This document shows, in pieces, positions 37,135 through 47,023 of a stretch of 64,000 nucleotides of DNA (positions within the stretch are counted from its first letter, which is position 1; each line of letters begins with the position of its first letter). Origin of the DNA: Bidens hawaiensis (lineage: Eukaryota > Streptophyta > Magnoliopsida > Asterales > Asteraceae); assembly GCA_021521415.1 (NCBI GenBank), contig JAIQDT010005794.1, forward strand, positions 62,001 through 126,000, in the 5' to 3' direction. Position numbers and translations under genes: made by a program. Under the pieces are notes generated by a model. It searched no databases, was not told the origin of the DNA, and worked only from the letters and a program-made list of their open reading frames with translations.

Positions 37135-37255
37135 TCTCTCTCTCTTTTCATTATTCAAGATTTCAAGCTAAAACTCTCTCTCTCTCTCTGTCTCTCTGTC
37201 TCTTCCTTCATTTCATTCACACAACCAAAACTCTCTCTCTCTCTCTTCATTCATC
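37135..37255. repeat. CT-rich microsatellite tracts
   Basis: Several (CT)n runs, as often found in plant 5' untranslated regions, directly upstream of the 34-codon ORF at 37322. Confidence 0.8.
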
Positions 37256-37321
37256 TTTCATGTTCCCCTTTCCTCCATTAAAACTACGATCCAAAGCATA
37301 TCGAAGCCAAGATCCAAGGTG

Positions 37322-37426
37322 ATGACGGCGGCGAAGGCCATGGTGTATCGGAAGGTGATGACGGCGACGAAGGCGTTGGTGTATCGGAAAGTTCCATGTA
37401 GCGGCGGTCGATCGTTTACCACTTAA
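37322..37426 (+). CDS. 34-residue ORF made of two 12-residue repeats
   Basis: The ORF starts ATG at 37322 and ends TAA at 37424-37426. The first 24 residues are two near-identical units, MTAAKAMVYRKV and MTATKALVYRKV, followed by a PCSGGRSFTT tail. At the DNA level the two 36-bp units differ at only a few places. It lies behind a CT-rich leader inside a Mutator-like element. It is GC-rich (gcggcg) unlike its AT-rich surroundings, so it is either captured exon sequence or a chance duplication. I recognise no family, and the length is too short to prove translation. Confidence 0.3.
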   Translation: MTAAKAMVYRKVMTATKALVYRKVPCSGGRSFTT

Positions 37427-37855
37427 TCCAGTGATTTTTCTCTACAAAAGGTTCAGATCTGGAGATTTTATATTGACAAAGTTCTGAACAAGAATGTATG
37501 GATGAAAGCTGTTGTGATCTCGTCGTTTTTAGTTTTTTTTTCTTCTCTTTTTTAAGGTACTATGTCGACAGAGTTCAGATCTGATTGTTTTAGTATTTTT
37601 GTTTTTTGAGATATTCTATGAAATTTTGTTTGGATTCGAATCTTATTTTATATTTTTTGAAATTTGTTATTTTAGAGTAGAAAAATAGCTTCATTATTCT
37701 GTTTATTGTTGGCCCTTAAAATAAATTCAAACTTTTTTGATTTTGTTGCAATTCTTGAATCTTGAATTTGATAATAAATCTTCATCTTATTATTTGCTGG
37801 AAAATAAGACAGTTGAGTGGGGTGGTGTTTAGAGTTTGTACTGCAAATATTATTA

Positions 37856-38549
37856 TCCAGTTTCTTTAAAATGTATACGTACATTTTTAAAACATATGTT
37901 ACGTTTGTCTATAAACGTATGTTTTAATATGCAAAACATATGTTACGCTTTTCTATAAACGTATGTTTTAATATGAAAAAACGTATGTTTTTTTGTATCG
38001 AAATATTAATATTTAAGTGGATCAGTTTTAATATTTGCATAACCCATACATGCGCAAAAGAGAGTGAGAGACGGGTTATACAACGTTTATGAACATTTAA
38101 ATACAAATGAGAGTGTGGAGACAAGTATTGTACCTCTAAGAAATCAATCAAATCAAAAACATCATTTTAACTATTACTTTTTTCTATATAACCATTATAA
38201 GGTAAAGGGTTAAAATTTTTTGAATAACCCCTATGAGGAGTTACTTATCCAGCTTTTTAAAAATACTTACGTATATTTTTAAAACATATGTTACGCTTGT
38301 CTATAAACGTATGTTTTAATATGAAAAACATATATTACGCTTGTCTATAAACGTATGTTTTAATATGCAAAAACATATGTTTTTTTTGTTTCGGAATATT
38401 AATATTTAAGTGGACAATTTTTATTATTTGCATAACCCATACATGGCAAAGAGAGAGTGAGAGAGGGGTTATACAAAGTTTATGAACATTTAATACAAAA
38501 GAGAGTGTATGATACATGTATTGTACCTTTAAGAAATCAATCAAATCAA
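37856..38549. repeat. two direct copies of a 392-bp unit with 43-bp sub-repeats
   Basis: Copy 1 starts at 37856 and copy 2 at 38248, both with tatccag. Each holds two sub-units of acatatgttacgcttgtcta plus taaacgtatgttttaatatg, which are partly palindromic (acatatgt, acgtatgt). Both copies end with gaaatcaatcaaatcaa. Confidence 0.8.
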
Positions 38550-38980
38550 CTAAAACATTATATACATGAAAGCTGTATGCTCATAATCATACCAAAATAA
38601 CATTTGAATATCAAAATTAAAACATCAAAAAATTCACTTATGTAAACAAACCCTACCTAAAAATTCCCTTATGTAAACAAACCCTACCTACAAATTTAGT
38701 GATGGTGTTGATGGGGAGGGAGGGTGGTGGTGAAGAGATGGAAGAGATAAAGAGAGAAAGATGATAGATTTTGTGGTTTTTGTTGGATACAGATCTAAAG
38801 GAATAGGTAGTTTTGGAAAGGACAAAAGTGAGCGGATGAAATTACATAACTAGCATTGATGATTATAAAACAATAAACCCAAAAAACACCCATGTGGCTG
38901 CATCTAGAACCACAAAATAGAGTTTCCAGGATTTTCTCAACTCAACCAAGTTTTCTTTTTATACTTTCCCCTCTCCCGTA

Positions 38981-39480
38981 ATTGTAATTATATAGATATG
39001 ATATTCAAAAATATCCATTAGGAGATGGAACTTTGTTTCTTAAGTGGTTATGGATTTGTACAATAGCCTAATAATTATGTTCTTGGTATGGAACAGTCTT
39101 CTGAGTAGAGGTCATTTGAGACAGCTTTTACGCTATGTTCCCAAGTTCATTTATGAAAAGAAAGGCAAGGAAAAGAAAGTTTTCTTTTTTTATATTTTCT
39201 TTTGGTATCTCATCTTTCTTTTAATTTTATTTTCCTTTCAAATATTTCCAATTTGGAAAGATACACAGTTTTTTATTTTACTCATCATTTTCTCTTCTCT
39301 CCCCTCATTTTCTTTCTTTTAATGAAACTCGGGAACACCTTTTTAATATTTTCCTTTCTTTTCCTTTTGTAAATGAAACTCGGGAACACCTTTCCTCATT
39401 TTAAATATTTTCATTTTAAATATTTATAAACCAAAATATTTTTGATACTCTTTAACTAATCATAAGATTTCAAGTTAGAA
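38981..39480. other. intergenic with small repeats
   Basis: aatgaaactcgggaacacct occurs twice (39321 and 39373), and an inverted version (gttcccaagttcattt) lies at 39135. This suggests a decayed MITE of about 270 bp. T-rich between them; no gene. Confidence 0.4.
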
Positions 39481-39503
39481 TCTAATATCCAGTTTTATTG
39501 CAG

Positions 39504-39620
39504 TGAAAATTCAGGTTGCAGACTTGTTCCCATTGTGAAGTTGGCATGGATGGAAAATTTTGATGCAAAGTTTGCATTCACAAACCCTGTAACGGACTTC
39601 TTGGTGGGACCTCTCTCTTA
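39504..39620 (+). other. exon-like fragment of unknown gene
   Basis: After a good acceptor (ttttattgcag, ending about 39503) one frame reads SENSGCRLVPIVKLAWMENF and continues DAKFAFTNPVTDFLVGP. That is unusually protein-like for this AT-rich region. There is no partner exon nearby and no family I recognise. It could be a captured or relic exon. Confidence 0.3.
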
Positions 39621-40057
39621 CCGTCTCACATCACATATATATAATATACATATTAATACATTTATACTTTTAATAAGTTTTTAATAAGATTTGTGAAGTT
39701 TTGCTGTTATAAAAGAACATGAAATTTTTTTATTAAAGTTTGGAATCTGATACTACACCGAACAACATTTGAAGTAGGGTGTGGATTTTATTTAGTAGTG
39801 TGCCTATGTTATAGTCTTTCCCTTTATTAATACTTGGATTCTATGTTTGAGCATCATTCTGCAATCTGTCTTGTTCAAGAAACTTCACCTTTTACACTTT
39901 ACTTGTACACTCACACTACTCCTGAATTCCACGTACCACTGCCATGTGAGTATCTGACCTGACATCACATTCACATCAAAGTATTCACAAATGCTCATAA
40001 CTATAATGTACCACTGATTTCAAATTTTCAATCAATCAAATATAAAAAAAAAACAAA
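39621..40057 (+). promoter_or_regulatory. upstream region of the armadillo-repeat gene
   Basis: 437 bp before the first possible ATG. I see no clear TATA box at a usual distance. The last 40 bases are A-rich (ataaaaaaaaaac), a normal context for a plant start codon. Confidence 0.4.
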
Positions 40058-41554
40058 ATGAAAAACAATCACCGACATACCACCACCACCACCTCCGGCG
40101 ACGGCAACTTCAACCTCTGGTCATCCTGCCGCCGCAAAATCATCAACACCACGCGCTGCGGCTGCACGACTCGCAACCGCAAAACTATCAAATCCCCGGA
40201 ATGCAGATCAGACACGGTTAAATGCAATGGAGCCGGAAAACTGTCAAGTCGCCGGAATGTTCGCCGGAGGAAAAGATCACGGCGGTGGAAGAGGCGGTGA
40301 AGCGGTTACGTGGCGGCGGGGTATTACTAGGAGCGAAGGAAGTGAGGGAGCTAGCGAAAGTGGATTCGGAAGCGAGGACGAAACTCGCTTTGCTCGGAGC
40401 GATTCAGCCGCTTGTTGCAATGCTTGAATATGAAGACCTTGAGTCCCAAATATCTGCTCTCTATGCTCTTCTTAATATTGGAATTGGAAATGATGAGTAA
40501 GATGTTTAGATTAAGTATCACATTGATTAATCGAAATAAATATCGAATTAGTGGTCGTTAGTTTGTTGTCCATTTGTCTTCTGTATCGACGTAAGCACTA
40601 ACTAAATATTAATGTTTATAATTTTATTTCAGGAATAAATCCGCAATTGTTGAAGCAGGAGTAGTGCATAAGATGCTCAAGTTAATTGAATCTCCAAGTT
40701 CACCCAATCCAGATTTAACAGCGGTAATTATTGCTAATTTTCTCGGATTAAGCGCACTTGATTCGAATAAATCCATCATTGGGTCATCCGGAGCCATCTC
40801 CTTCTTGATCAAGACCCTAAAGAGCTTGATTGAGGCGAACACTGGTGGCACTAGTTCACAAGTGATTCAAGATTGTTTGAGGGCACACTACAATCTATCT
40901 ATTTTGGCGAAGAATGTTTCGCTCATGATCAAGGTCAATGGTTTTGTATCGTTTCTGTTGACCACGGTTGGGGGAGAAACTGAGATAAGTGATAGAATAC
41001 TTTCGATTTTGACTAATGTTGTGTCAACTACCGAGGGTCGACACGCAGTTAGTAGTGTTGATGATGTGTTTACGATCTTAGTGGATGTTTTAAGTTGGAT
41101 GGATTCGCCTTCTTGTCAAGAAAAGGCGACTTATGTTCTAATGGTGATGGCCTACAAGTCGAGTGAATATCAACAAGCTATGATCGAGGTGGGGATCATG
41201 TCATCATTACTCGAGTTAACTCTTTTAGGTAGCGCTTTAGCACAAAAACGATCGTCTAGGACTCTCGAAATCTTGAGGGACAAGAAAGGGAAACACGTTT
41301 CTAAAAATAGTGGAGGAGGTGGAGGGGCAACTCTATCAGCACCCCTCTGTGAGTCCGGTGACGATACTGAATCACTAGATTCACCAAGTGTCTTTTCAAG
41401 TAAGAATGCAGTAAAACTTATGGTGGAACAAAGCTTGCACAACAATATGAGGAAGATTGTAAAAAGGGCAAATTTACGGCAGGAGTTTTTATCAACAGAG
41501 CGTTACAAGTCATCGGTAGCGTCATTTTCGTCCTCGAAAAGTTTACCATTTTGA
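40058..41554 (+). CDS. armadillo-repeat protein, two exons, related to U-box/ARM proteins but without a U-box
   Basis: Exon 1 ends at 40496 (GATGA|GTAAGA). The intron is 40497-40632 (ends atttcag), and exon 2 is 40633-41554, joined in frame as ...GNDE|NKSAIVEAG. Armadillo helices are clear: KEVRELAKVDSEARTKLALL, then IQPLVAMLEY and the SQISALYALLNIGIGND block in exon 1. Exon 2 continues with VVHKMLKLIE, ANFLGLSALDSNK and GAISFLIKTL. The C-terminus is a Gly/Ser-rich basic tail (MRKIVKRANLRQEF). The family serves as protein-binding scaffolds in plant cells. The start is unclear: ATG 40222 is in frame with the armadillo part, while ATG 40058 opens a plausible N-terminus (FNLWSSCRRKIIN) in another frame. 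That implies either a 1-bp shift at about 40215-40265 or a shorter protein. Confidence 0.8.
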
Positions 41555-42529
41555 GACGAGTTTGATGGTTAAATTTGATCTCTCTTTTTTTTTCTCTCTT
41601 TTTCTTTTTTTAAATTTTTAATAATTGTATGGTTTGTTAGGGTATGATGCTAAATTTTGTATTGCTTTTTAAGGAATAGCTAGGATGACCAATGTTTTGG
41701 AAAAGTACATGTGCATGGTAGAAAGAAATGTTTTATAACACTTTGATATCTTATTTCAACTTGTACTCATTTAAAACCAGTTTGGACCGACAAACTAGAG
41801 AAAAAAAAAACTTAAATGGTTTTATATTACTTGGATCAATCGACCAAAAACCAAATCCAACTACTAACCAAATTATATGTATATATTGTTTTCCTTGCTG
41901 GTTGATGGCTCCTTCTCCTTCCTCCTCTTCAAACTCCAATTCGTCTGATCAAGGATAGATTAGACATTTGTAAATTGTAATACATAAAGCCGATAACCGT
42001 CTTATTCTCTCTCTCTTCCATTAAATATGACATACACCACACACAAGTTCTTGTACGGTTTTATACTTTAAATTGGTTTTGTAACGATAGGCATATATGT
42101 ATATACTACAATACTACAGGAAGACGATATTAGCAGCCTTTGGATTTTGCCGAAGCTGACAAAGAATGAATTAGGAGTTAGGACAACAACTGCATCTAAT
42201 ATTAAGAAGCGTTTAAGAAAAATCAGATACACAAATAGTTAAATTTACGAGTAATAGTATGATTAGAATCGATACGAATCTTTTTTTTTTAATACGGGTT
42301 TTATTTTGTTTATATTTTATGTCTTGGAATTTTCAACTAAGAATGTGGATCTTGATTCTGCTACAGACACCCACGCTTTATATACGAATTTAAAAAATAT
42401 ATTATTCGATTTTGACCTTGTATCGGTTTTATAATGATCAACATCAAATTTCACAAAAATAATAAAAATATAGATACGATGGTAGTATTAACCATTAGGA
42501 TTAACCAATTTGTATTTATTAATGACTAA
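41555..42529 (+). other. 3' flank of the armadillo gene and intergenic DNA
   Basis: T-rich stretch after the stop (41580-41620), then AT-rich DNA. ORFs at 41728-41958 look like chance. No repeats I can support. Confidence 0.5.
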
Positions 42530-43290
42530 TATTTTTACCGATGGGTTACGTCGGGACATGTCGGTAAAACCACATGTGATAAAACTTAAGTGTAGTCAGT
42601 CCTAAGCGTTGATATAGTAAGTCGACGCAAATTTAGTCGGTTTCGGTTACATACATTACTGTATAGGAATTAAAACAAAAAACTATAAAATTGAGGTGGA
42701 CCAACGGGGTGGTGTCGGCCGGTTTAACTCGAGTGTTGGTAAAACCCGATCATTGTCAATCCCGGGAGTTGAGCCGGTGAGTCTACGCAAGTTCGGTTGG
42801 TTTCCGACTCATTCGTTACGGTACCAGAATTAAAATATAAAAAAAACAAAATCGACATTCAATAGGTTCTTGTTATGTTCGTTACGATGGCAGTGGATCA
42901 GTAAAACCCAAGCGCTGTAAAATAGGAGCTTTGTCGGTCCATGTCATGCAGCGGTATGTCGACGTGAATTTGGTCATTTGCGGGTACATTTGTTACGGTA
43001 ACGAAACTAAAACCCAAGTGTTGTAGGTACAAGGTTTCGCGGTGGTGAGTCAATAAAACCATAACATTTTCAGTCCTGGCGTTGCGACGGTGAGTCGACG
43101 CAAATTCGGTTGATTTCGTTTACATTCTTTACGATATTGGAACTAAAACAAAAAAGGTCTGTTAAACCCGAGTGTTGGTAAAACCCGAGCGTTGTAGATA
43201 CCAGGCGTTGCGATAGTGAGTTGCTAAAACCCGAATATTTTCGATCTCGGGCATTACGGAGGTGAATCAACACAAATAAACATTTAATTA
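42530..43290. repeat. direct array of a 150-175-bp unit, related to the 24037-26312 element
   Basis: Four decayed units start near 42620, 42785, 42957 and 43092. Each holds cgacgcaaattcggt-like, then ggtttcggttacat-like and ttacggtaccagaact-like words, with aaaacccgagcgttg between. The same words make up the arms of the palindromic element at 24037-26312, but here all units point the same way. Confidence 0.6.
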
Positions 43291-43851
43291 TTAAAATTAA
43301 AAAAATTACTTAGCCAATCTCATAATGACAAATGGACCAATAATACTCTTGCATCGCCAAACTTTTCATTTATATTATATAATAATAGCTTTATCAAAAT
43401 AAAAAAAGGTTTATAAGCAAAATAAGTTTGAATTAAAACAAGCAATTTTAAAATAAAAAATGCATCGGTTTGGCTTGGGTTACGACCAAAATGAGCTATT
43501 ATAAGTCATTTTAGAAAATAATCATTAAAATTGATATAATATACTTTTTATGCTGGCGACGTGATAAAAGAGTAACAAAACTAAACGTACAAATTTAAGG
43601 GAGATAAATTTGGATCTCTTTTATTAAGTGACTATTTTGAGAAAGTTTCATATATATATATATATATAATAAGTAACGTGTCTAACAACTTTGTAAATAA
43701 CTAAATAATAAATGCATAAATCTAATTAACAACATTTAAGTTTCTTATAAGTCTTTAATTTTCACAAAATATAAACTTACTTATTTGCAATGGTTAGTGT
43801 TTCTTCAAAAAAAAAAAAAAAATAAATTAGTTAAAATCATTTACATGTATA
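43291..43851. other. intergenic, no gene seen
   Basis: AT-rich DNA with an (AT)n run at 43650-43668 and a poly-A run at 43807-43822. Confidence 0.5.
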
Positions 43852-44159
43852 TTTATAAAAGAGAAAATTACTGTTTGCGTCATTGTGGTTTCAGGGCGGA
43901 GGCACAATGAGTCTCCGAAAGAAAATTTGAACTGATTGAGTCCCTGTGGTTTCAAAAATGAACCATTTGAGTCACTGCTGTTAACTAAAAAGGTGTAATT
44001 ACTAGTTTACCTTTTTTTTATGATCCGTATGAGTCCTTGTGCTTAACTGATTGGTCAGTTTTAGTCCCTCTTTAAAAATTACCTTCAAATTAAATAATTA
44101 ATCACCAAACTATAAGCAATCAGGCCATAATCAACCAACCAAACCATAATCAACAAAAA

Positions 44160-45490
44160 AAAAAAAAAGAACCGAACTCTTTTTAACAAAAATAAACGAA
44201 CCAAACTATTTTTTTAATAGAAATACACGACCGAACTACCTTTTTAACAAAAATGAACGAACTATTTTTTTACTAAACTAAACGAATGTAACTACTTCTA
44301 AAATAAGTAATCGAATTGAACTCCACCTTAGCACAAGTTACGATGATATTTTTGATGAAAATAAGTTCGGTTAGATTATTTTTGTTTAAAAAAGTTTGGT
44401 TCATTTATTTTTATTAAAAAACGTAGTTCGATTTTTTTTGTTAAAAATAAGTTTGGTTCGTTGTTTTCTTTAAAAGTAGTTCGATACGTTTGTTTTTATT
44501 AAAGCTAATTGTTCGGTTCGTTTAGTTAAGTAAAAAAAATTAGTTCATTTTGTTTATTTGTATTAAAAAAAAGTATTTCAGTATATTCATTTTTGTTAAA
44601 AAGAGTAGGTCGGTTAGTTTTTTTTTTCTTTTTTTTTAAAGTAGTTCGGTTATTTATTTTTGTTAAAAAAATTGTTACATTTGTTTATTTTTGTTACTCC
44701 GCATAAAATAAGCTTGATTCATTTTTTGTTTTGTTTTTTTTTTAAATGTAGTTGGTTTCGTTTATTTTTGTTAAACGAAATGAACTAAAGTGCTTGTTAA
44801 AAAAAATGTGGTTCGGTTCGTTTAGTTTAATAAAAAAAGTAGTTTGATTCGTTTATTTTTGTTAAAATATAAGGCCATACGTAGTGGGCAATAAAAAGGG
44901 GCAAAAGGGGGCGATATTGGGCGACAACACCGCCCCCCTGGGCGAGAAGAGGGGCGGGGCTACAACAGTTTATCGCCTGCTTCCTTTCTTTTTATTATTA
45001 TTATATTCTAATGTGTTATATATATATATATATATATATATTATAACTATTGTAGCCCCTACACCATTACACCCCAAAAACAAATTCTCACCCCTTGCTG
45101 ACTGGGTGCCACACGGCGCAAAACGCCACAATTTGTAGCCCCTCCACTACGCATAGCCTAAGTTTGGTTTGTTTATCTTTGTTAAAAAAATAAGTTCGTT
45201 TAGTTTAAGTTTGTTGGAAAGGTAGTTTGATTAGTTTATTTTTGTTATAAACACAAGTTCGGTTCGTTTATTTCTGTTAAAAAAGTAGTTCGATTCGTTT
45301 ATTTTTAATAAATGAAATTAATTGTTAAAAAAAAGTGATTCAGTTCGTTTAGATTGATAAAAAAATTTAGTTTGGTCCATTTATTTTTGTTGAAAAGTAG
45401 TTTGGTTCGTTAATTTTTGTTGAAAAGGTTGTTCGGTTTGTTTATTTTTGTTTAAAAAATTAGTCTAGTTCATTTATTTTTGTTAAAAGG
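44160..45490. repeat. degenerate minisatellite inside the Mutator-like element
   Basis: More than fifteen decayed copies of a unit like agttcggttcgtttattttt plus gttaaaaaa. Copies at 44160-44340 are in the opposite direction (aacaaaaataaacgaac). The array is interrupted by the MITE at 44873-45159. Confidence 0.7.
44873..45159. mobile_element. Harbinger/Tourist-type MITE, copy 2
   Basis: 287 bp; ends ggccatacgtagtgg and, inverted, ggctatgcgtagtgg (13 of 15). taa lies on both sides (44870-44872 and 45160-45162). GC-rich flanks (gggcgacaacaccgcccccc) and an (AT)n core at 45018-45040. It is inserted into the minisatellite of the surrounding element, so it is younger. Confidence 0.8.
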
Positions 45491-45689
45491 TGAAGGGGAT
45501 TCAAGGTGACCAATTATAAATAAAATGTCGATCTACCCCTGAAGATAACAAAGTCAAGTAACGTTAGGGACTCAAATGGTTTATTTTTGAAACACAGGGA
45601 CTCAACCAGTTCAAATTTTCTTTTGGAGACTCATTGTGCATCCACCCTGAAAATACAGGGACGCAAACAGTAATTTTTTCTTTATAAAA

Positions 45690-46091
45690 CAAATAATAAC
45701 GAAAAACCAAAAGGGTAAGTTAATATTTGATTAGTGAGAGGGAGTATTCACTATCTCTTTCTCTATCTTTATCTATATTTTTTTTTTAAAACACACTGTT
45801 TTTTTTTCTAAATTTTGTATATTAAAAAAAAAAGTTCCGCATCACATTCGTTATCTTATCTTTACTAAACTCACAAACATTTATTTTATTAGTTTTCATA
45901 TTTTTAATACACTCATAAGGGTGAATAGTAAACTCTAAATATAAAGGATTAAAGAACAATCTCTAAAAACTTATTTATAAAATAAATAATAGGATGGAGA
46001 TATAAATTTGAGATTTTTTTGAAAATTTTCTCTAACATATAAAGAAATAGTATTTATAAATCATAGAATGTGAATGCTTTAATAACTTAAA
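45690..46091. other. short spacer between two Mutator-like elements
   Basis: AT-rich; agtattcacta at 45738 and the inverted-like gaatgtgaatgct near 46065 hint at another Tourist-type MITE. The last nine bases (taacttaaa) are the target duplication of the next element. Confidence 0.35.
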
Positions 46092-46927
46092 GAGAAATCT
46101 GTATTTTGTCTGCCTGGTTTATATCCACGTTCGATGGGTTTACCTCTGAAAAAGAATTTGCGAAGTTTGGGCCACTATGTTTCTCCGGCGGGTTCCTCTG
46201 ACTCCTACCGTCAGTTGACCCGTCATTGACCGTTAACGTCGAAGGGTAATATAGTCTTTTACCTATTTATACACCCCTGATTCAATAAAACCCCCGAATT
46301 AGGGATTTTGTTTTCCAAACACCCAAATATAGGTCAACCGTTCGAACATTGAACCCCTAATTTTTCCGATCACCGTTAAAATCAAACGTCACCTGCACAC
46401 ATCGCAATGTCGACCTCGTATTCTATTAGGCCAGACAGTGAGTATTGTGACCCGTACGACCTATATGGTAAGGTGTTACTGTGTGTTCAAAATTTTTGTT
46501 TTATTTACTTGTGTGTTGTTAACGGGTTGAATGAACTGTTGTTATAGGTGAAAATTATTCACATGCGTTCACCATAAAAGTTTTCCATGGAGGGTATTTC
46601 GCTACCGAGGGGCAGCGAAGATACGAAGGGGGGAAGATCACTTACGGATGAAGTTCAAGTTTCTGAATTTTGTAAAAGTTTGTTGCTTGGAATACTTTGT
46701 AAGTAACAATATGGTTGTGGTACAACTTGTTGTTTTCATTACAAACATCCGCGTATTAGTTTGGATTTGGGTTTAAAGCCATTGGTTGAATATTATCATT
46801 TTCAAGATGTTTTTGATATGATTAGAGGTAGTGATGGTATAGGTAGTCACATTGTTGAGATTTTTGTAGAACATGGCAGGACTAGTGGTACTGAAATAGT
46901 GGTCTATGATTATGGATTTGTACCTGG

Positions 46928-47023
46928 TTTTGGTTTTGAAAGTGTCCATGAAGTGAGTGGTGAAAGTGTTCATGAAGTGAGTGGTGAAAGTGTCCATGAA
47001 GTGGGTGGGGAAAGTGTCCATGA
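46928..47023 (+). repeat. 24-bp tandem repeat in the transposase linker
   Basis: Four units of gaaagtgtccatgaagtgag plus tggt, encoding ESVHEVSG with small changes. Confidence 0.85.

Larger units (their letters stand above)
36911..38970 (+). mobile_element. non-autonomous Mutator-like element carrying a small ORF and a 392-bp duplication
   Basis: Perfect 10-bp duplications ctctcccgta flank it (36901-36910 and 38971-38980). The ends carry imperfect TIRs; the clearest paired part is gttgagaaaaccctggaaac (36939) against its inverted form near 38920. Inside are a CT-rich leader-like stretch (37130-37260), a 34-codon ORF at 37322 and, from 37856, two copies of a 392-bp unit. The arrangement is that of a pack-MULE type element that picked up host sequence. 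Confidence 0.75.
43861..45680. mobile_element. non-autonomous Mutator-like element, 1820 bp
   Basis: Perfect 9-bp duplications tttataaaa lie at 43852-43860 and 45681-45689. TIRs of about 120 bp: gagaaaattactgtttgcgt at the left, and the inverted right end gaaaaaattactgtttgcgt, continuing through cacaatgagtctcc, gaaaatttgaact and gagtccctgtg. Between them is a long degenerate array of a 30-45-bp unit (ttcggttcgtttatttttgt) at 44380-45490, with inverted units at 44160-44340. A Harbinger MITE sits at 44873-45159. There is no transposase. Confidence 0.85.

Noticed and set aside
46761..46763. Start of the long transposase ORF at 46761
   Set aside because: It is a TTG inside exon 2; homologous sequence continues upstream in broken frames to ATG 46407.
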